A stretch of DNA of 64,000 nucleotides from Eublepharis macularius (Eukaryota; Chordata; Lepidosauria; Squamata; Eublepharidae), in NCBI RefSeq assembly GCF_028583425.1, contig NC_072794.1, forward strand, positions 24,177,232-24,241,231, given 5' to 3'. The notes under the pieces are model-generated. The model saw only the letters and a program-made list of their open reading frames with translations. It ran no database searches and was not told the origin of the DNA. Both the position numbers and the translations under genes were made by a program. Below are positions 22,501-37,400 of this stretch, one piece after another (the first letter of the stretch is position 1; the number at the start of each line of letters is the position of its first letter).

Positions 22501-25500
22501 ATGCAATTGGAATTTAAAGAGAGTGTTGGTAGTCGGACTTTATGCACCTAACGGTGCAAAGGAAAGCTTCTTTGAGGATTTAAGGAAGCACTTAGACGAT
22601 CTTGTATATGACCAGATAATTCTTGCTGGAGACTTCAATGGAGTGACAGATTTGGAACTAGACAAAAAGACTACAACAGCACAAAAGAAAAGAGGACTAT
22701 TGCCAAAGCTTTTTTTTGAGTTGATTCAACAAGAGACTCTCGAAGATGTATGGAGGAGAGAGTATCCTAAAACCAGACAGTTTACTTTTTATTCTGCAAG
22801 GCATCTTACATTATCAAGAATTGATATGATCTGGGCCTCAAAAGACTTAGCGTTATGGACTAAGGAGGTAGAAATAATGCCGATGGTAGGCTCAGATCAC
22901 AACCCAATTATGTGGAAATTTGGAAAAAGGAGAAGAAGGAAAGCCTGGAGAATAAATGAGGACTTGTTACAGGAAAGTGAGAATATGGAAACATTGAGAA
23001 GAGAGACAAAGTTTTTCATACAATACAACGTGAATAAAGAAGTACCAACCAGCAAAGTTTGGGACGCGTATAAGGCGGTTGTAAGGGGCATACTAATGGA
23101 CTTAAATGGCAGAGCAAGGAAAAAGAAAGAGGAGAAAAGACAAGAGATTGAGGAGAAAATAAAAGCCAAAGAAGCACAGTTAAAAAAGAGACCAGGAAAA
23201 AAGAAAATATACCAGGAAATCAAAATTCTTCAAGAACAGCTAACAGCAATGAGTAATAAAGAATTAGAGTGGAACCTTAAAAGACTGAATCAAAAAGCGT
23301 TTGAGGGCGCTAATAAACCTGGGAAATATTTGGCATGGCAATTGAAGAAGAAAAGGGAGAAGAAAATAATAAATAAAATCTGTGAAGAAAATAAAACGTA
23401 CCTGGAGCAGACTACCATTAGTAGAGCCTTTTATAAATTCTATGCTAAGCTGTATAATAAAAAAGAAGTAAACAAAGAATCAATAGCATCATATTTGGAG
23501 AAAACCAAACTTCCAGAAATCTCGGAAGTTTGGAGAAATAAGTTGAACAGTGAAGTAACTGATGAGGAAATAAGTAAGGCAATACAATCCGCAAATCTAG
23601 GAAAGGCGCCAGGGCCAGATGGACTTACGGCTAAATTTTATAAGACAATGGCCAATGAACTGGCACCATTCCTAAAAGAGGTGATGAATGGAGTTTTTAG
23701 GGATCAAAGGATTCCAGACACTTGGAGTGAAGCGAATATATCATTGATCCCAAAAGAGGGCCAAGACCTGACTAACGTGAAAAATTACAGACCTATATCA
23801 TTACTTAACAACGATTATAAAATTTTTGCGAAGATATTGGCGGAGAGACTGAAGGGGTGGCTCTCGGAAGTCATAGAGGAGGAACAAGCAGGCTTTTTGC
23901 CAGACAGACAAATAAGAGACAATTTAAGGACAGTGATCAATGCTATTGAATACTATGACAAGCGTTGTGATAAAGAGGTTGGTTTCTTCTTTGTGGACGC
24001 TGAAAAAGCGTTTGACAATTTAAACTGGGACTTTATGTTTGCCACTATGGAAAAGCTACAACTGGGAGAAAGATTCATCAGAGCAATTAAAGAAATTTAC
24101 AGAGACCAGACTGCAGCAATTGTAGTGAATGATGAACTGACCAAGAAATTGACGATTAGTAAAGGAACAAGACAAGGTTGCCCGTTATCTCCATTGTTGT
24201 TCATTTTAGTATTGGAGATTCTGATGATACAAATACGACAAGATGAGGAAATACGAGGAATAAAAATAAAGGACTATTCATATAAGGTCAGAGCATTTGA
24301 AGATGACATAATGTTAATTGTAGAAGATCCATTGGAGAACATGCCAAAAGTGATAGACAAGATCAAGGAGTTTGGAGACTTGGCAGGTTTTTTCATTAAC
24401 AAAAAGAAGTCAAAGATATTATGCAAAAACATGACTAAGCAGAAACAACAATTGTTAATGGAAACAACGGATTGTGAAGTAACTAGTAAGGTGAAATACT
24501 TGGGAGTTGAGCTGACTGCAAAAAATATAGATTTGTTCAAGAATAATTATGAAAAATTATGGACTCAGATAGAGAGAGACTTGATCAAATGGAATAGATT
24601 GAACTTGTCATGGTTGGGTAGGATTGCAGCAGTTAAGATGAATGTGCTACCAAGAGTAATGTTTTTGCTACAGACAATACCAATCATCAGAGACTCTAAA
24701 CAATTTGAAAAATGGCAGAGGAAAATATCAGATTTTGTTTGGGCAGGCAAGAAGCCTCGAGTGAAAGTGAAAGTTTTACAAGATGCAAAGGAAAGAGGCG
24801 GAATGCAACTGCCCAACCTGAGACTTTATCATGATGCAATCTGCCTAGTTTGGTTAAAAGAGTGGATGACACTAAAGAATAAGAAACTATTAGCCCTAGA
24901 GGGATATAAAAATTTTTTTGGATGGCACGCATACCTATGGCATGACAAAGTAAAGGTCAACTCGATGTTCCTGCATCATTTTGTAAGGAGAAGTTTATAT
25001 ACAATCTGGAAGAAGTATAGAACTTACCTACAAGAAGGAACTCCCTTGTGGGTGGTTCCGTATGAGGTGATAGACCCGAGAGCTGTTGATAATGAACAAC
25101 AATGTTTAACATACAAAGATATAACTAAAATTGAAGTATCTAAACTTAGAATAAAGACGCAAGAGGAACTATCACCTAACTATGATTGGTTCCAGTATAG
25201 ACAGATTAGAGACTTATACAACTCGGACTCTGCAAAAGGGGGCATACGAACAGAGAATTCGGAACTAGAGCAGACCCTTTTTAAAGAAGACAAGAAAAGA
25301 ATATCCAAGGTATACCAAGTACTGTTGAAATGGTATACTGAGGATGAGATAGATAAAACACAGATGGTGAAATGGGCTATAAATTTCAATAAAGAAATAA
25401 CAATGGAGGCATGGGAATACTTGTGGAAAACTACAATGAAGATAACGACATGTACTAATATTAAAGAGAACATCTACAAAATGATTTATCGTTGGTACAT

Positions 25501-28500
25501 GACACCAAAGAAGATTGCGCTAGGGAACTTGAACACTTCAAATAAATGCTGGAAATGTAGGAAGCATGAGGGCTCCCTCTATCACATGTGGTGGTCGTGT
25601 GAGGTAGCTAGGCAGTTCTGGGGGGAAATAATAAGAGAAATGAGTGAAATTTTACAGTTTCAAATAAATAAGAACCCAGAACTCCTGCTGCTAAACTTGG
25701 GAATGGAGGGAATTCCAGCCCATCATAGGACGTTGATATTTTATATGACTGCAGCAGCTAGACTTTTGTATGCGCAGAAATGGAAAGTACAAGAAGTGCC
25801 AACTATTGAAGATTGGATCTACAAATTGCTGTACATGGCTGAAATGGACAAGATGACAAGAAAACTGAGAGATCTGGACTCAGGGCAGTTTAACACAGAC
25901 TGGGAGAAGCTGAAACAATATCTGGAGAAGAAATGGGAGGTGGGAGGAAAACTGTGGCAGTTTGAGAACTACTGAAGTATAATAAAAGTATAAAAGAGAG
26001 GGGTGACTTTACCGGGGGAGGAAGAGAAATGTGAATTTATAAGCAGTTAGATTAATTGATTGAGATATATATAGATATGTAAAGATTAATTGATAGAATA
26101 TGGATAGAGAATAATTAATGATAAGGTTTAAACATGAGGATTGAGTAATTAACAATATTTTCTTTCTTTGATAAGATTTATATGCACCAAACTGAATGCA
26201 TAGAAGAGTTAAATTGATTGATTATGTGATGAGCTATATAGAATTACCATAAAAAGATGAAATGAGCAACATATAGAGAACAAATCAAATTGTTTGATTT
26301 GAATATGGGAAATTTTTATGGTTTGTGATATATAGGTTTATGATATATAGAAATATTCAAAACTGGAAAATGGGATAAATTGTTTATTTAAAGACGTACA
26401 GTTTGGGTGTATAATAAGTAAAGGAGTCAAAGATGTACTGCTTAATATAATGGAGAATGTATATTTGTTTTAGACAGAGGAATTTAATAGAAGTAAGGGA
26501 AAAGGGACAGAGGGTAGGAAAGCTGTTGGAAGTCAACAAAAGGGGGGGAAAGGGAGGGGGTTAGAAACGAAAAATTAGGGGAAAATTGAATGTAATGTAA
26601 AAATAATAATGCTCTAACCCAATAAAAAATTTTTCTAAAAAAAAAAAAAAAGATTGTATCAAAGAATTAAACCAGAACTGCACACACTTGCATATGACTC
26701 CCATGTACACACACAGAGCACATACACACAACTAGAGATGGGCACGAACCGCATTATGAACTGCAAAAACCCACGAAATTGGCGATTGCACGATTGCGAT
26801 CTGGTGGTTTGTGATTGTCCACGGCCAACGAACCAGCGTCCGGAAGAAGGCTGGTTCGGTGCGTTTGGCCGCGGTTCGGGAAGCCAGACACTCAGGCGCC
26901 AGCAATCAATTCCCCTAGCAACGGAGCCAGGGGAATGCCTGAACTCTGTCTGCGCTCCTTCTGTCACCCTGGAAACCCGAATGGAAGCCCAGCTTATCTT
27001 GATCAGCAGGTCTTCCTTCCAACCACGGAGCTGCAAAGCGGTTACAAGTTGGGAGAAGACACCCAGGGAAGGGAGGGGGAAGGGGGTGTTCTGTAGCCAT
27101 GGGCAATCCAATCTCATCCCTGCAAACTCTGATAGGCAGCTCTGACAGCCAAACACAGACCTCCTGCGTTGCTCAATGGGACCTGTGCTTATAAATACCT
27201 GTGGGCTCCCAGGCTGGGTTTCACTTTCAGTGAGCAGTGGAGTGGGACAGAGCTCTTGCTTGCCACTTGCTAGCCTTTGGGGAGAGAGACTGAGAGTATA
27301 ATTGAGCTTGGATTTTTGTGGGAGTTTCCTGGGAGCCTTGGATTGGAGAGGGTATAACTCCAAGATCCCTTCTGCAATCTTGTCCAAACTTGGGTGATGG
27401 CTGTAGGAGAGCTTGCAAAACACTCCCCGGGAATATGGGCTCTCTAAGTGCCACGGGGGCCGTTCCACACCCCATGAACTGCGAACTGGTTCAGCAACGG
27501 AAAATGTTCGTTGCGGTTCGTGACCTCGGGATCGTCGTTGGCATTGAACCGTGAACCGCTGGTTCGTTAAATTTTTTTGGTTCATGCCCATGTCTACACA
27601 CAACTCTTACATGACACAGGTTGCAATCCTAAAGACACTTTGGTGAGAGTAAGCCCCAATTAATGATATGAGACTTACTTCCCACTAGATCTTCTTAGGA
27701 TTACTTCCAAACTCAATCACAAGGCAAGATCCAGAGACAAGAAAGACATCCTTTTATTCACCCTTTCACTAGAATGGGGAATTAAGATTCTTGATGGATT
27801 CTGATTCTTTACAAGATTGCTAAGAGAAGTGGAACTCTGTTCCCCCTTTCCAAAGCTTAAGAAGATAGGGTAGTGTAGTCCAATTCCAAATCACAAAGTA
27901 ACTGAGAAGAAAAGTACCTTTTTTGCTGTGCGAGTGGCTTCCACGGCAATTTCGACAGCTGAATTCCCCATGCCAATCACAAGGACATTTTTACCTGCGA
28001 ATACCTCTGGGGTTTTGTAGTCCCGACTATGGAAATACTGCCCATTAAACTTGTCTATACCTATGTAGAAACAGAAGGAAACTTGAAACAAAAGCAGCCT
28101 AAGCCTAGTAAGATGAACCATGAGCTTGTATCCTACCCCTCTGCTTTGTCAAATTGGAAGCCTTCTTCCAGAAGCTACTGGAGGAAGACTCCTTGGGCCT
28201 GAGGAAGGCTACTAATATGACTGGAGTGGTAGAGCACAAGCACGCACACATTTGCATCTATTTAATGACAACAACAACAATAACAATAACAATTTCCCTG
28301 CACATAGAAAATGAATATGTCAGTCCCAAATGTGTTAGCCTTAGCTTTGTTGCCAACATATGAGTTTTCTGTGTGTAGCTATTTTGTTTATGGGAGTGTA
28401 GTCAGACATTAGACACTACATACACACCATAAAGTGTTAATGAGTTTGTTAACATCTTTGAACTGCAGTCCTGGGAGAAACACATATATAACACTGCGCA

Positions 28501-31500
28501 TAAACAATCCACACTTTAAAAAGCCTCTTCTAAGAAATGACAAAATCATCTTTGCATAAGAGGACGCAACAGATGGGAACAACATGAAGGTGCTTCTGTT
28601 GTTCTTTTTGCCAGACACATGGATGAGCTTTATGAATATCAGGACCAAACAGAGGGAAATCCAACATTGACTGTACCAGGGAAAGAGTTGAGGGGCAGCG
28701 AGGGCTCAGTGACTAAACCAACGCAAACCATCACTGCATCAAAGACGGCCGACTTCTGCTTCCCATTGGTCTCTGTGATGACATCCCACTGGCCACTAGT
28801 CAAAAAGTCGGGGCACTTCTTTATGCTGATCACTGTAGTCTGAAACATTTTGAGAAATTGTGTTGTTGAATCCAGAAAGCAGTGGGCTCACAAATGTATG
28901 CAACTGGATTTAGTTTGTGATGTAGTGCAAAACTCGCGCGAGAAAACACAATCTTTCGCGTTTTTGCTGGCATGTTCTGCAACATCCTGCAACATTCTGG
29001 CTTCAGGTAAGCCGTGCGGAATCAGCCCTGGTTTTTACTGAAGTGACAGGCATATTTTCAAACAGTGAAAGAACATTTAACTGCATATGTAAAAAGGGCG
29101 TGAAAGAGTTACATTTACCCATCCACATGCCAGACTCCCTGGATTACCCTGAAAATTTCTTGGCAATCGAGACAATCTGCTTGCTATGCTGCTGTGCCAG
29201 CGAACCTCAATGTGGTGCTCATGGGCACCATGGCATCTGCCAATGTGCTTCCATGAGCCCATTTGTTTTTCTCTGAAGCAGCTCTTTCTCAAAGCAAAGA
29301 GCCAGTCCTGGATTTCCTGCACTTCAACATACGAAAGAAACACTTCAGATACCAGTCCAGGAGTCATCCGCTCTGTGGGTAAAGGGGACACCCATTTGCG
29401 AACAGCTGCCTCTATCAAAAGGGTTGGAACTTGGAACCTCAATATTTTGTGGAATCTTCCTCAAGTTCTCTGACTGCTCAAATGTTGTCCATTTTCTGTT
29501 GTCAAAATTCCCAGAGTCCTTACAGGTTTAACAAGATTAAGAAGGCTGAAGATCCCTGTGCTATGCCATGGCACTGAATGGGATGGATGCAGTTGGAGCA
29601 GAGCCCACCATCACACTCAAGTGTGGGTGAAAAAAAAACTCTGCAGCTGTGGGTAATAGGTATGGGTCCATCCTCTGCACAGAGCCTTCTTAACACTGAG
29701 ATAAAGAGCTATGACTCTTCCTTTTCTTTTCTTTTGTTTCACCTAAGCATAGAGCTTAGTTGTAAAGGTAATTTAAAAAAATAGGATAAACGAGCCGAGT
29801 CTACCGAGGAGTCTGAGGATTCTAGCAGGGCCAGATGATAACATGTCATGATTAGGCCCTAACCTATGTCAATTTAGGAGGCTCCATATGATAAAAATAT
29901 TTATTATTCTCACAGTTAAAAAACTAAAAATAAAAATACATAAATAGAAATACTTATAATCAAAGGTAAAGAAAAGAAAAAATACAATCTAAACATTTTC
30001 TTATTGTAAGGCCCCTCATACTCAACCAATCCCTAAATCTAGTAGTGGATTCTCAAAGCTCTTAGGCCCAGATCTGGTCTGCTAACAAGCTTCATTCTGC
30101 ATTTCTGCCTTGCCATTGCAATGAGGATACATCACCTAGTTTTCTCCTACAAAGAATTTAGTCCCAATCTATGAACTGTCACTGTGTGCCATCATAATCT
30201 TTTCTGTTATTCAACAAGTCCTTTTAAAGAAAAAACACTTCTCTGTGCTAGAAGAGAAGCCACCTTGGATCTGGAGCTAAGATTTCATAAATATGCCATT
30301 ATTGGGTTCTGTCTCCTTTTAAAAGAAAACTTTACTTCTGAAGTGGGACTTATGTAGGGTGCCATTCACCCGCCTGGGGCAGGGATCCCCTGCTCCCACC
30401 CTTCCCCCCGTGCCCACTTACATGGCCAGTGGGGTCATGCTCCCTGTGGTGCACCCCCCCCCCCCCCGGGAGTGCAGTGCACTCCTGGGTGGCACGGCAT
30501 TCTCCCATGCTCACAGTGGCCCAATTCGGGCCGAAACGTGCCCTGCAGCGGGCTCGTTTCAGGCTGAATCGTGCCCTACAGTGGGCTGATCGAGCTCGCA
30601 GGTACGTTCCCAGCCAACCTTTGACCCCCATGTGATGATGTCACTTCCTGGAATTAATGCCATCATGCAAGCTGGAAGAAAAGGACTCAAGGCTCTGAAA
30701 GGTAGGTGCCAGGTTCCCAATCTCCTGCTATGGGAGTCAAGGTTCCTTCACAAAATCACAAGCCACAGTGACAGAAATAGGACATGATGCCCACTATGCT
30801 CAGGCCCAGGTGGTTCAATTTCAGAATTTCCATCTTCTGGTTGATAATGTGTACATACCTCTTTCTCATGACAAGTTCAAACTTCAGGAGATTTGGACCA
30901 GCCTAGAAAACTTCATAGCAGGTTTGCTATTGAAATTTCCTCGTACCTTGTTTCTGGTCGCTGGTGATTTTAATGCTAGAACTAGGGTTTCCTATTTGGG
31001 TTTTTAATCTGAATAGGGCCCAATTTGTATAGATTCAGGAGTTCATGAATTGGCCCCAGAATTGCTGAGCCAATTAGGGAATCCCGAAGCAAAGCTTTCC
31101 GAAGCAATTCGGAACGCTTCGGAAAGCTTTCTGTAGAGAAGCAGTGGGGGGGGGGGGGGAGGAAGTTCCCTCTTTTCAGGGCTGCTCTTTTCAGGGCTTC
31201 TTTGAGCTTTCAAAACTCCACTGGGCATTCTTACCCTGTGGCAGGGGGGAAGAGGGAGTTCCCTCCCATTGGATGAAAAAGCCAGCCTGGAAGTTTTAAA
31301 AGCTCAAAGCTGCTCTTTTCAGGGCTGCTTTGAGCTTTCAAAACTCCACCGGGCTTTTTCATCCAATGGGAGGAGGGAAGAGAGAACTCCCTCTTCCCCC
31401 CTCCCATCAGATGAAAACACCTGTGGGAAGTCCTGCTTTGATCTTCGGTGTGCTCCGAATATTTACAGAGCATATTTAAAGAGCAGCTTAAATACTTGAA

Positions 31501-34353
31501 CCTGAAGTGGCTTGTCCCTAGTGCAGAGTGCACACCCCTAGCTAGAACTGGTTGTTCCACTGAGTCTCTATACTCAACTTACAAAGCCATGCCTCCAGAG
31601 GAAGACTCCTCACTGCTTCTCTTCCCTAGACATTCCAAAGATTTTAAATCAAATTGGAAGGGAATGCACCTAGCAAAACTAGCTAATAGGTTATACCTCT
31701 TCATGCTGAATGGTTCTGTCAAAGGAGACTTATCTAGCGAATTTACCTTTTGCTCAAACTGAGGAGCCAGCACAATTGATTGTCACAATTGGTTATGCTC
31801 TTGTTTCACACAACTTGTTAGAACATGTAGTTTTCTTAAGAGTTGAATCTCGACTAGATAGCGATCATCTATCAATCAATGTATTGTTTAAGTTCCAACA
31901 TTCCCCATTTCATTTAACCATGACATTTGAGGTAGAACTGTTACAAGCTTCCAACTATCAAAGAATTCGATGATCAAACAAAACTCTTAGAAGGGATTAG
32001 CCAACTTTGTAATGAACTGATCACAAATTCCAACCTGGACACCATCTTAGAATGCTATGAGCAAATTATTAATGGGTGGCTGGACATATGCCTCCCTAAT
32101 AAACCAACCAATGGTCTCAGGAACTTAAAGATTATTTTCCTTCATGGTTTGATCATGAATGTCGAATAACCAAAAAACAGATAACAGATATGTACAACAG
32201 TTACAAGTCTGAGAACCTGCCATCAATGCCACCAGAACTACGTGCCTGAAAGCAGCAATATAAAAACTGAATTAAAATGAAAAAAGAGAGACACTTAAAA
32301 AGACTTGGTTACATTTCAGCCTGGCTGCAAAACTTAAAAATGACTCACTCTTTTGGAAAATAGTTTTGGAAGGCCTCTCTCTAGAAGGCCTCAAATTTTC
32401 TTGTGAGATTGCTGTGAAAATTTGGGAAGACCATTTCTATGCATTGTACATGGCTGAGACATCACAGATGCAGTGCCATGAAACTAATATTGACATGCTT
32501 TTATCACGGCCACAAGTCACAGTTGTAGAAGTTAAGAGACTTATAGCTCAGATAAAGCTGGGGAAGGCCCCTGGAAGTGATCTAATCCCACAGGAGTAAA
32601 GTCAGATGTGGACTGGTGGGCCCTGGTGTTAGCAACTCTTTTCACTTATATTGACCAAACAGGTACGTTTCCTAGAGACTGAGGCATGGCAGTCATTATC
32701 CCAATATATAAGAAAGAGGCAAGATCAGACCCTTTTAACTATCAACTCATTAGCTTGCTCAGCGTGGTGGGAAAACTGTATGCCGGACATTTGTTTTGGA
32801 AACTTTGAGACTGGATAGACAGGGAAAATATATTAGCAGAAGAACAAGCTGAATTTAAAAGTAGCCGATCTATGATGGACCAATGCTTGCTTTTGCAGCA
32901 TCTAGTAGAGAAATATACAGCTAGGACACCAGGAGATTTGTATGCAGCTTTTGTTGATTACAAAATGGCGTTTGATAGCATCTCGCACAATAGACCTTGG
33001 ATAAAACTTGAAGAGTCTGTAATAGATTGCAGATTGTTGGCCTCATACGGGCCCTTTATGAGGATAATCAGCTATCAGTAAGATGCAACCCACAAAGTGC
33101 CAGTTAGGAGGGTGTGAAACAAGTTGTGGGGGGGAGCTGCGTACTTGCTCCCAATAAGGGAGCTGCGTACTTGCTTCCTTATTGTTCAATTTCTACATCA
33201 ATTCCATGATACATTCCCTATATAATCTGGATTTCCATCCTCTAACCATTGCATTGGGAAGGCAGAGATCTTGAAAGACATTGTACTCTCCATTTTCGAT
33301 GGAGTTCGTCTGACCCTTGCAGATTCGGTTAAGAGCCTAGGGGTTATACTGGATCCAGCGCTACTACTAGAAAAACAAGTTAAGGCAGCCGCAAAAAATG
33401 CTGACTACAATCTCACTCTAGCCTGGAAGATGGCTTCTTACCTTGACACGGCCGACCTGGCCACCTGGATCCATGCGGTGGTAACATCAAAACTTGACTA
33501 TTATAATGCACTATATATTGGTCTCCCATCTAAGTTAACTAGGAGGCTCCAATTGGTGTAAAATGCTGTGGCTCGATGGTTAGCAGGAGCATGAACATCA
33601 CTCCCATTCTACAGTCACTCCATTGACTACCTATCAGTTACCATGCTCAATTCAAGGTATTGGTTATTACATACAAAGCTCTTCATGGCCTTGGCCCACC
33701 ATACCTACAAGATCATCTCACTCCTTATGTCCCTCCATGGCAGCTTCGTTCATCTGAACAGGGTCTCTTTCAGGTGCCAGCCTGCACATGGGCGAAATCA
33801 ACAGCAACCCACATGCGGGCTTTCTCTGTGGTAGCCCCCACCCTATGGAATGGTCTGCCTGAAGAGGTCAGGAGAGCCCTCATTCTCCTGGATTTCCACA
33901 AATGATGCAAAACAGAATTATTCAAAAAGGCTATTTACTCAGATCGAAGGGAAGCATTATAGGGAGGGGTCTCAAATGCTTCGCTAATGAGTTAGGGACC
34001 ACAGACTTCACCACTACGTTGCCTTGCATATTATCCGTTGCTTGAATATGTACTCTTATACTACCTGTACTTCATTTTATCTAATATCAGTCCTAGAATT
34101 GATTCTATTCTGTTTCAGCAATTCTTTAACTCTGTATTGGAGCTTTCCTAATGCTAGGTCTTTGTAAAATCCTATGACATTGTTGTGGAAATGTCCTTAA
34201 CACTGTATAGAAAAGTCCTTGATGCTGTATGGAAATGTTCCCGATACTGATTGTACTAATCTCACGCTTTGTAGTCCACCTTGAGTCTCAGTGAGAAAGG
34301 CGGACTATAAATGACATAAATAAATAAATAAATAAATAAACAAATAAACAAAT

Positions 34354-34441
<88 letters not shown>

Positions 34442-37400
34442 AGCTTACACTTAGGCTTCCCAAGTGCCCACCAGTGGTGGATGATCTTCTGGGGGGGTTT
34501 CCTCCTTGTCTGCTGATCTCTGGTAATAGGCAGGATGGGGCAAGCCCTCCAGAGATCGCCCGCCGCTGGCACTAGGCACAATCCCGGTGGGTCAAGATGA
34601 CTTGTCTTCCTGAAGCTACCCTTGCTGGAGGCACACGGTAAGTGCTAGGTCCCCCACCTCCTGCCAGGAGGTTATAGGGACCTGGCAAACCTAGCCATAG
34701 TTAAGAAGGACAGGTTGTCCTCTAAAGAATGAAGAAACATCACACAGACAGCATTCCCTGGAATAAAAATACTTTTTTGGTAGATGCTTTTATAGCTGTT
34801 TGCATGTAATCAGTAAACGTCACATAATACCTTTTTAAAAGAGCAACGAAAATGACATAAAACAGCATGCTAGCTTTTGGATGGTCTTAATAAAAGATAT
34901 CCCTCCATAGCTTTTGTTTTCAGTTGGACCAGCACTGCTCCCTAGAAATAATTTTACTAGTAATTTCTAGTATGGATAACATGCTTGGTGATCATGCAAA
35001 ATTTGTAGTGTGGTCCTAAACAGAGTTACACCCTTCTAAGTTCATAGGAGTCACCGGGGTCAGAAAGGTTTAACTCTGCTTAGGATGACATTGGTAGTCC
35101 TCTGTGAGTGTTTGTGTTTGAGTTGCAATAAACTAAGGCACACACATTGAAACACACTGATTTTTTTTTTAATTACCTTTGAGTCCAAATTTGAGTTGAA
35201 GCAAAGCCACAACCACTTACCTGGAACTGAATATACTTCCAGAGATTGAAGTGTTTTGTGTACAGACGCAGATATTCCAGGAACTTAGCATGGGGTAAAA
35301 AGACTGGAAAATCTTCCGGGAAGGGGAAGTCTGTGAAGGCCGACATCTCCTTACAAGTGTTACTAACCAGAGATTTGTACATGCTGGGTCTTCCCTCTTC
35401 CACATGTTCCTGTCCATGCAACAGCAACACAGAAAGAATTTTCTCACAATCAATTTAATTACCTTTTTAGGGATATCCCTTAACATGAGTGTCACAACTC
35501 CCATTCTGTCATGTAATTATGTTTTGCCTTTAACCCTCTTCTTCTTACACCTTCTGGTAGATAATGCTGCCACCAGGAATTATATTCCAAACTAGTTAAT
35601 TTAAATTTCCCCCTGAATAATGTGACCGAATATCAGGCTCTTTTGTGAGACTAAGTGGCCCTGAGAATAGGAATGGGAAATATAGGAAATACATATATTC
35701 TGGGGTGGATTTAAAAAAACAACAACCCATGTTCAGAAGGGTGAACAAAAAAACCTAAAATAAACTTTTATTATTAGATGAAGCATATTGGTTTCATACT
35801 ATTTCTTAAGCATGATGGTTTCAAAGATAGTTATCTGTTCTTAAAGAGTCAAACTACAAGTAACGCAGTTCACATGAAGCACACTTGATTGGCCCCGCAA
35901 GTTTAGCTGGGAAGTGCAGTCGGAGAGATGTGGCAGCTGCGAAACTTCAGCCATCCTTTATATGCCCTGTGCCTGTGCTAGGATGAGCGGTGGCAGCAGG
36001 AGCGCAGTAGCACCTTCTAGATGGGCAGCAGTGAGGGAGAAGCAGCAGAGGGCAGTGTATGCCCCTCCTCCCATGGCCCGGTGGAGCAGCACAGGGCTGG
36101 AGCGCAGTTGCCAGGTGCCTCCTGACAGGAGAGCAGAGCACAATGCTGCACTCACATGGCCTGGCTAGGATGAGTGGTGGCAGCAGAGGGCAGTGTGCGA
36201 CCCTCCTCCCATGGCCCGGTGGAGCTGAACAGGGCTGGAGCGCAGTTGCTGGGCACCTCCTGACAGGAGAGCAGAGCACAATGCTCACTCACCTGGCTCA
36301 CCTGGCTCCATCCTTGTCCCACCCTGCCACCGCTCTCCCAACCCTGCAGCAGGCATGTCTGTCCACGTACATGCACAGGAGCCCCAGCTCCTGCTAGCGA
36401 GGAAGGAAGGAAGGAAGGAAGGAGCAGCCCCGCAACTGCCACAGCCCAGCTGCCAACCAGCCAGACATCGGTGCCACAGCTCAGCCTCCTTGCGGAACCC
36501 CCCCCCCCCCCAGCACCTGGGAGCAGGCAGGGGAGAGGAGAGAAACCAAGCAGCTGGAGCTTCACCACCTCCGCATTTGCTATGGGAAGGAGTCTCTGAC
36601 TACACTTCCCAAGTAAACTTGCATGGACCTGCCATGTGAACTGTGTCACTTGTAGCTTGACTCAAAGTTTCTTTTCCACAACATGTCTATACCAAGTTGA
36701 ATAGCAGAATTATAGATTCGTGAGGATCCTCCAGCCCCTATACAGTACTACAGTTTCTACCAAGACATATGTTATAATGACATGTTCTTGAGTACTGTAC
36801 CTTCCCAGCATCTGGGAGAACAATTTGGATCAGGGAGGACAGCGTGCAGAGGGAGAGAATGCCTAAGGCTTCCTTCCTTTCTACTGTTTTCCTGGCCTGA
36901 AATGGCCTTATGAAGTTGATATTTACCCCACTGGGAACATTCACATTCAGGACATTTAAACTTCTCGAATGGGCAAATAGAGGCTCCCTGGAGTCATTCC
37001 AGGTTGGGAAAATGGTGAAAGAAGAATAAAGGCTTAACTACAATGCACTGCTGCAGTGATCCAAATTAGATCTGCATGCTCTGGGAGGCAAAGAACATGA
37101 GACCACATCTTCAGAATGCATGAATCAGCAGCAGGTTTCCCAGAAGAGATGGAATGTGTCTGGAGCCATTCAGTAGTAGAGAAATTCCAGTTAAATGATA
37201 ATTAAAATATAGGGGGGTGTAGATACTTATTTCTTCTGGCCTTGCATGTAATTTGGAACTTACATTTTGAGGGAATTTCACAGGGGTGGGTGACAAATTG
37301 GACACTTGTGCCCACAGATAAGGAGAGCAACTTCATCAATTCCCTTCCTCAAATGTAGATCACCCACTTTTGCTCCCTATGTTGTTCTTTGAGAGGTTAT

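Larger units (their letters stand above)
20522..26650 (+). mobile_element. Full-length L1 retrotransposon, antisense to FMO, in the FMO intron
   Basis: 6.13 kb: a GC-richer 5' UTR (20522-21434) beginning GGACTTCCGGTT, ORF1 (21435-22217), ORF2 (22214-25975), an AT-rich 3' UTR, and an AATAAAAAATTTT segment running into poly(A) at about 26636-26650. It is bounded by a perfect 18-bp target duplication. Both ORFs are uninterrupted, so the copy is young. The insertion lies in the 8.1-kb intron between the 143-nt and 200-nt FMO exons. Confidence 0.96.

Noticed and set aside
26659..27603. 314-codon minus-strand frame spanning a hAT element
   Set aside because: It runs through both terminal repeats and flanks and shows no transposase motif; likely chance openness in a short element.
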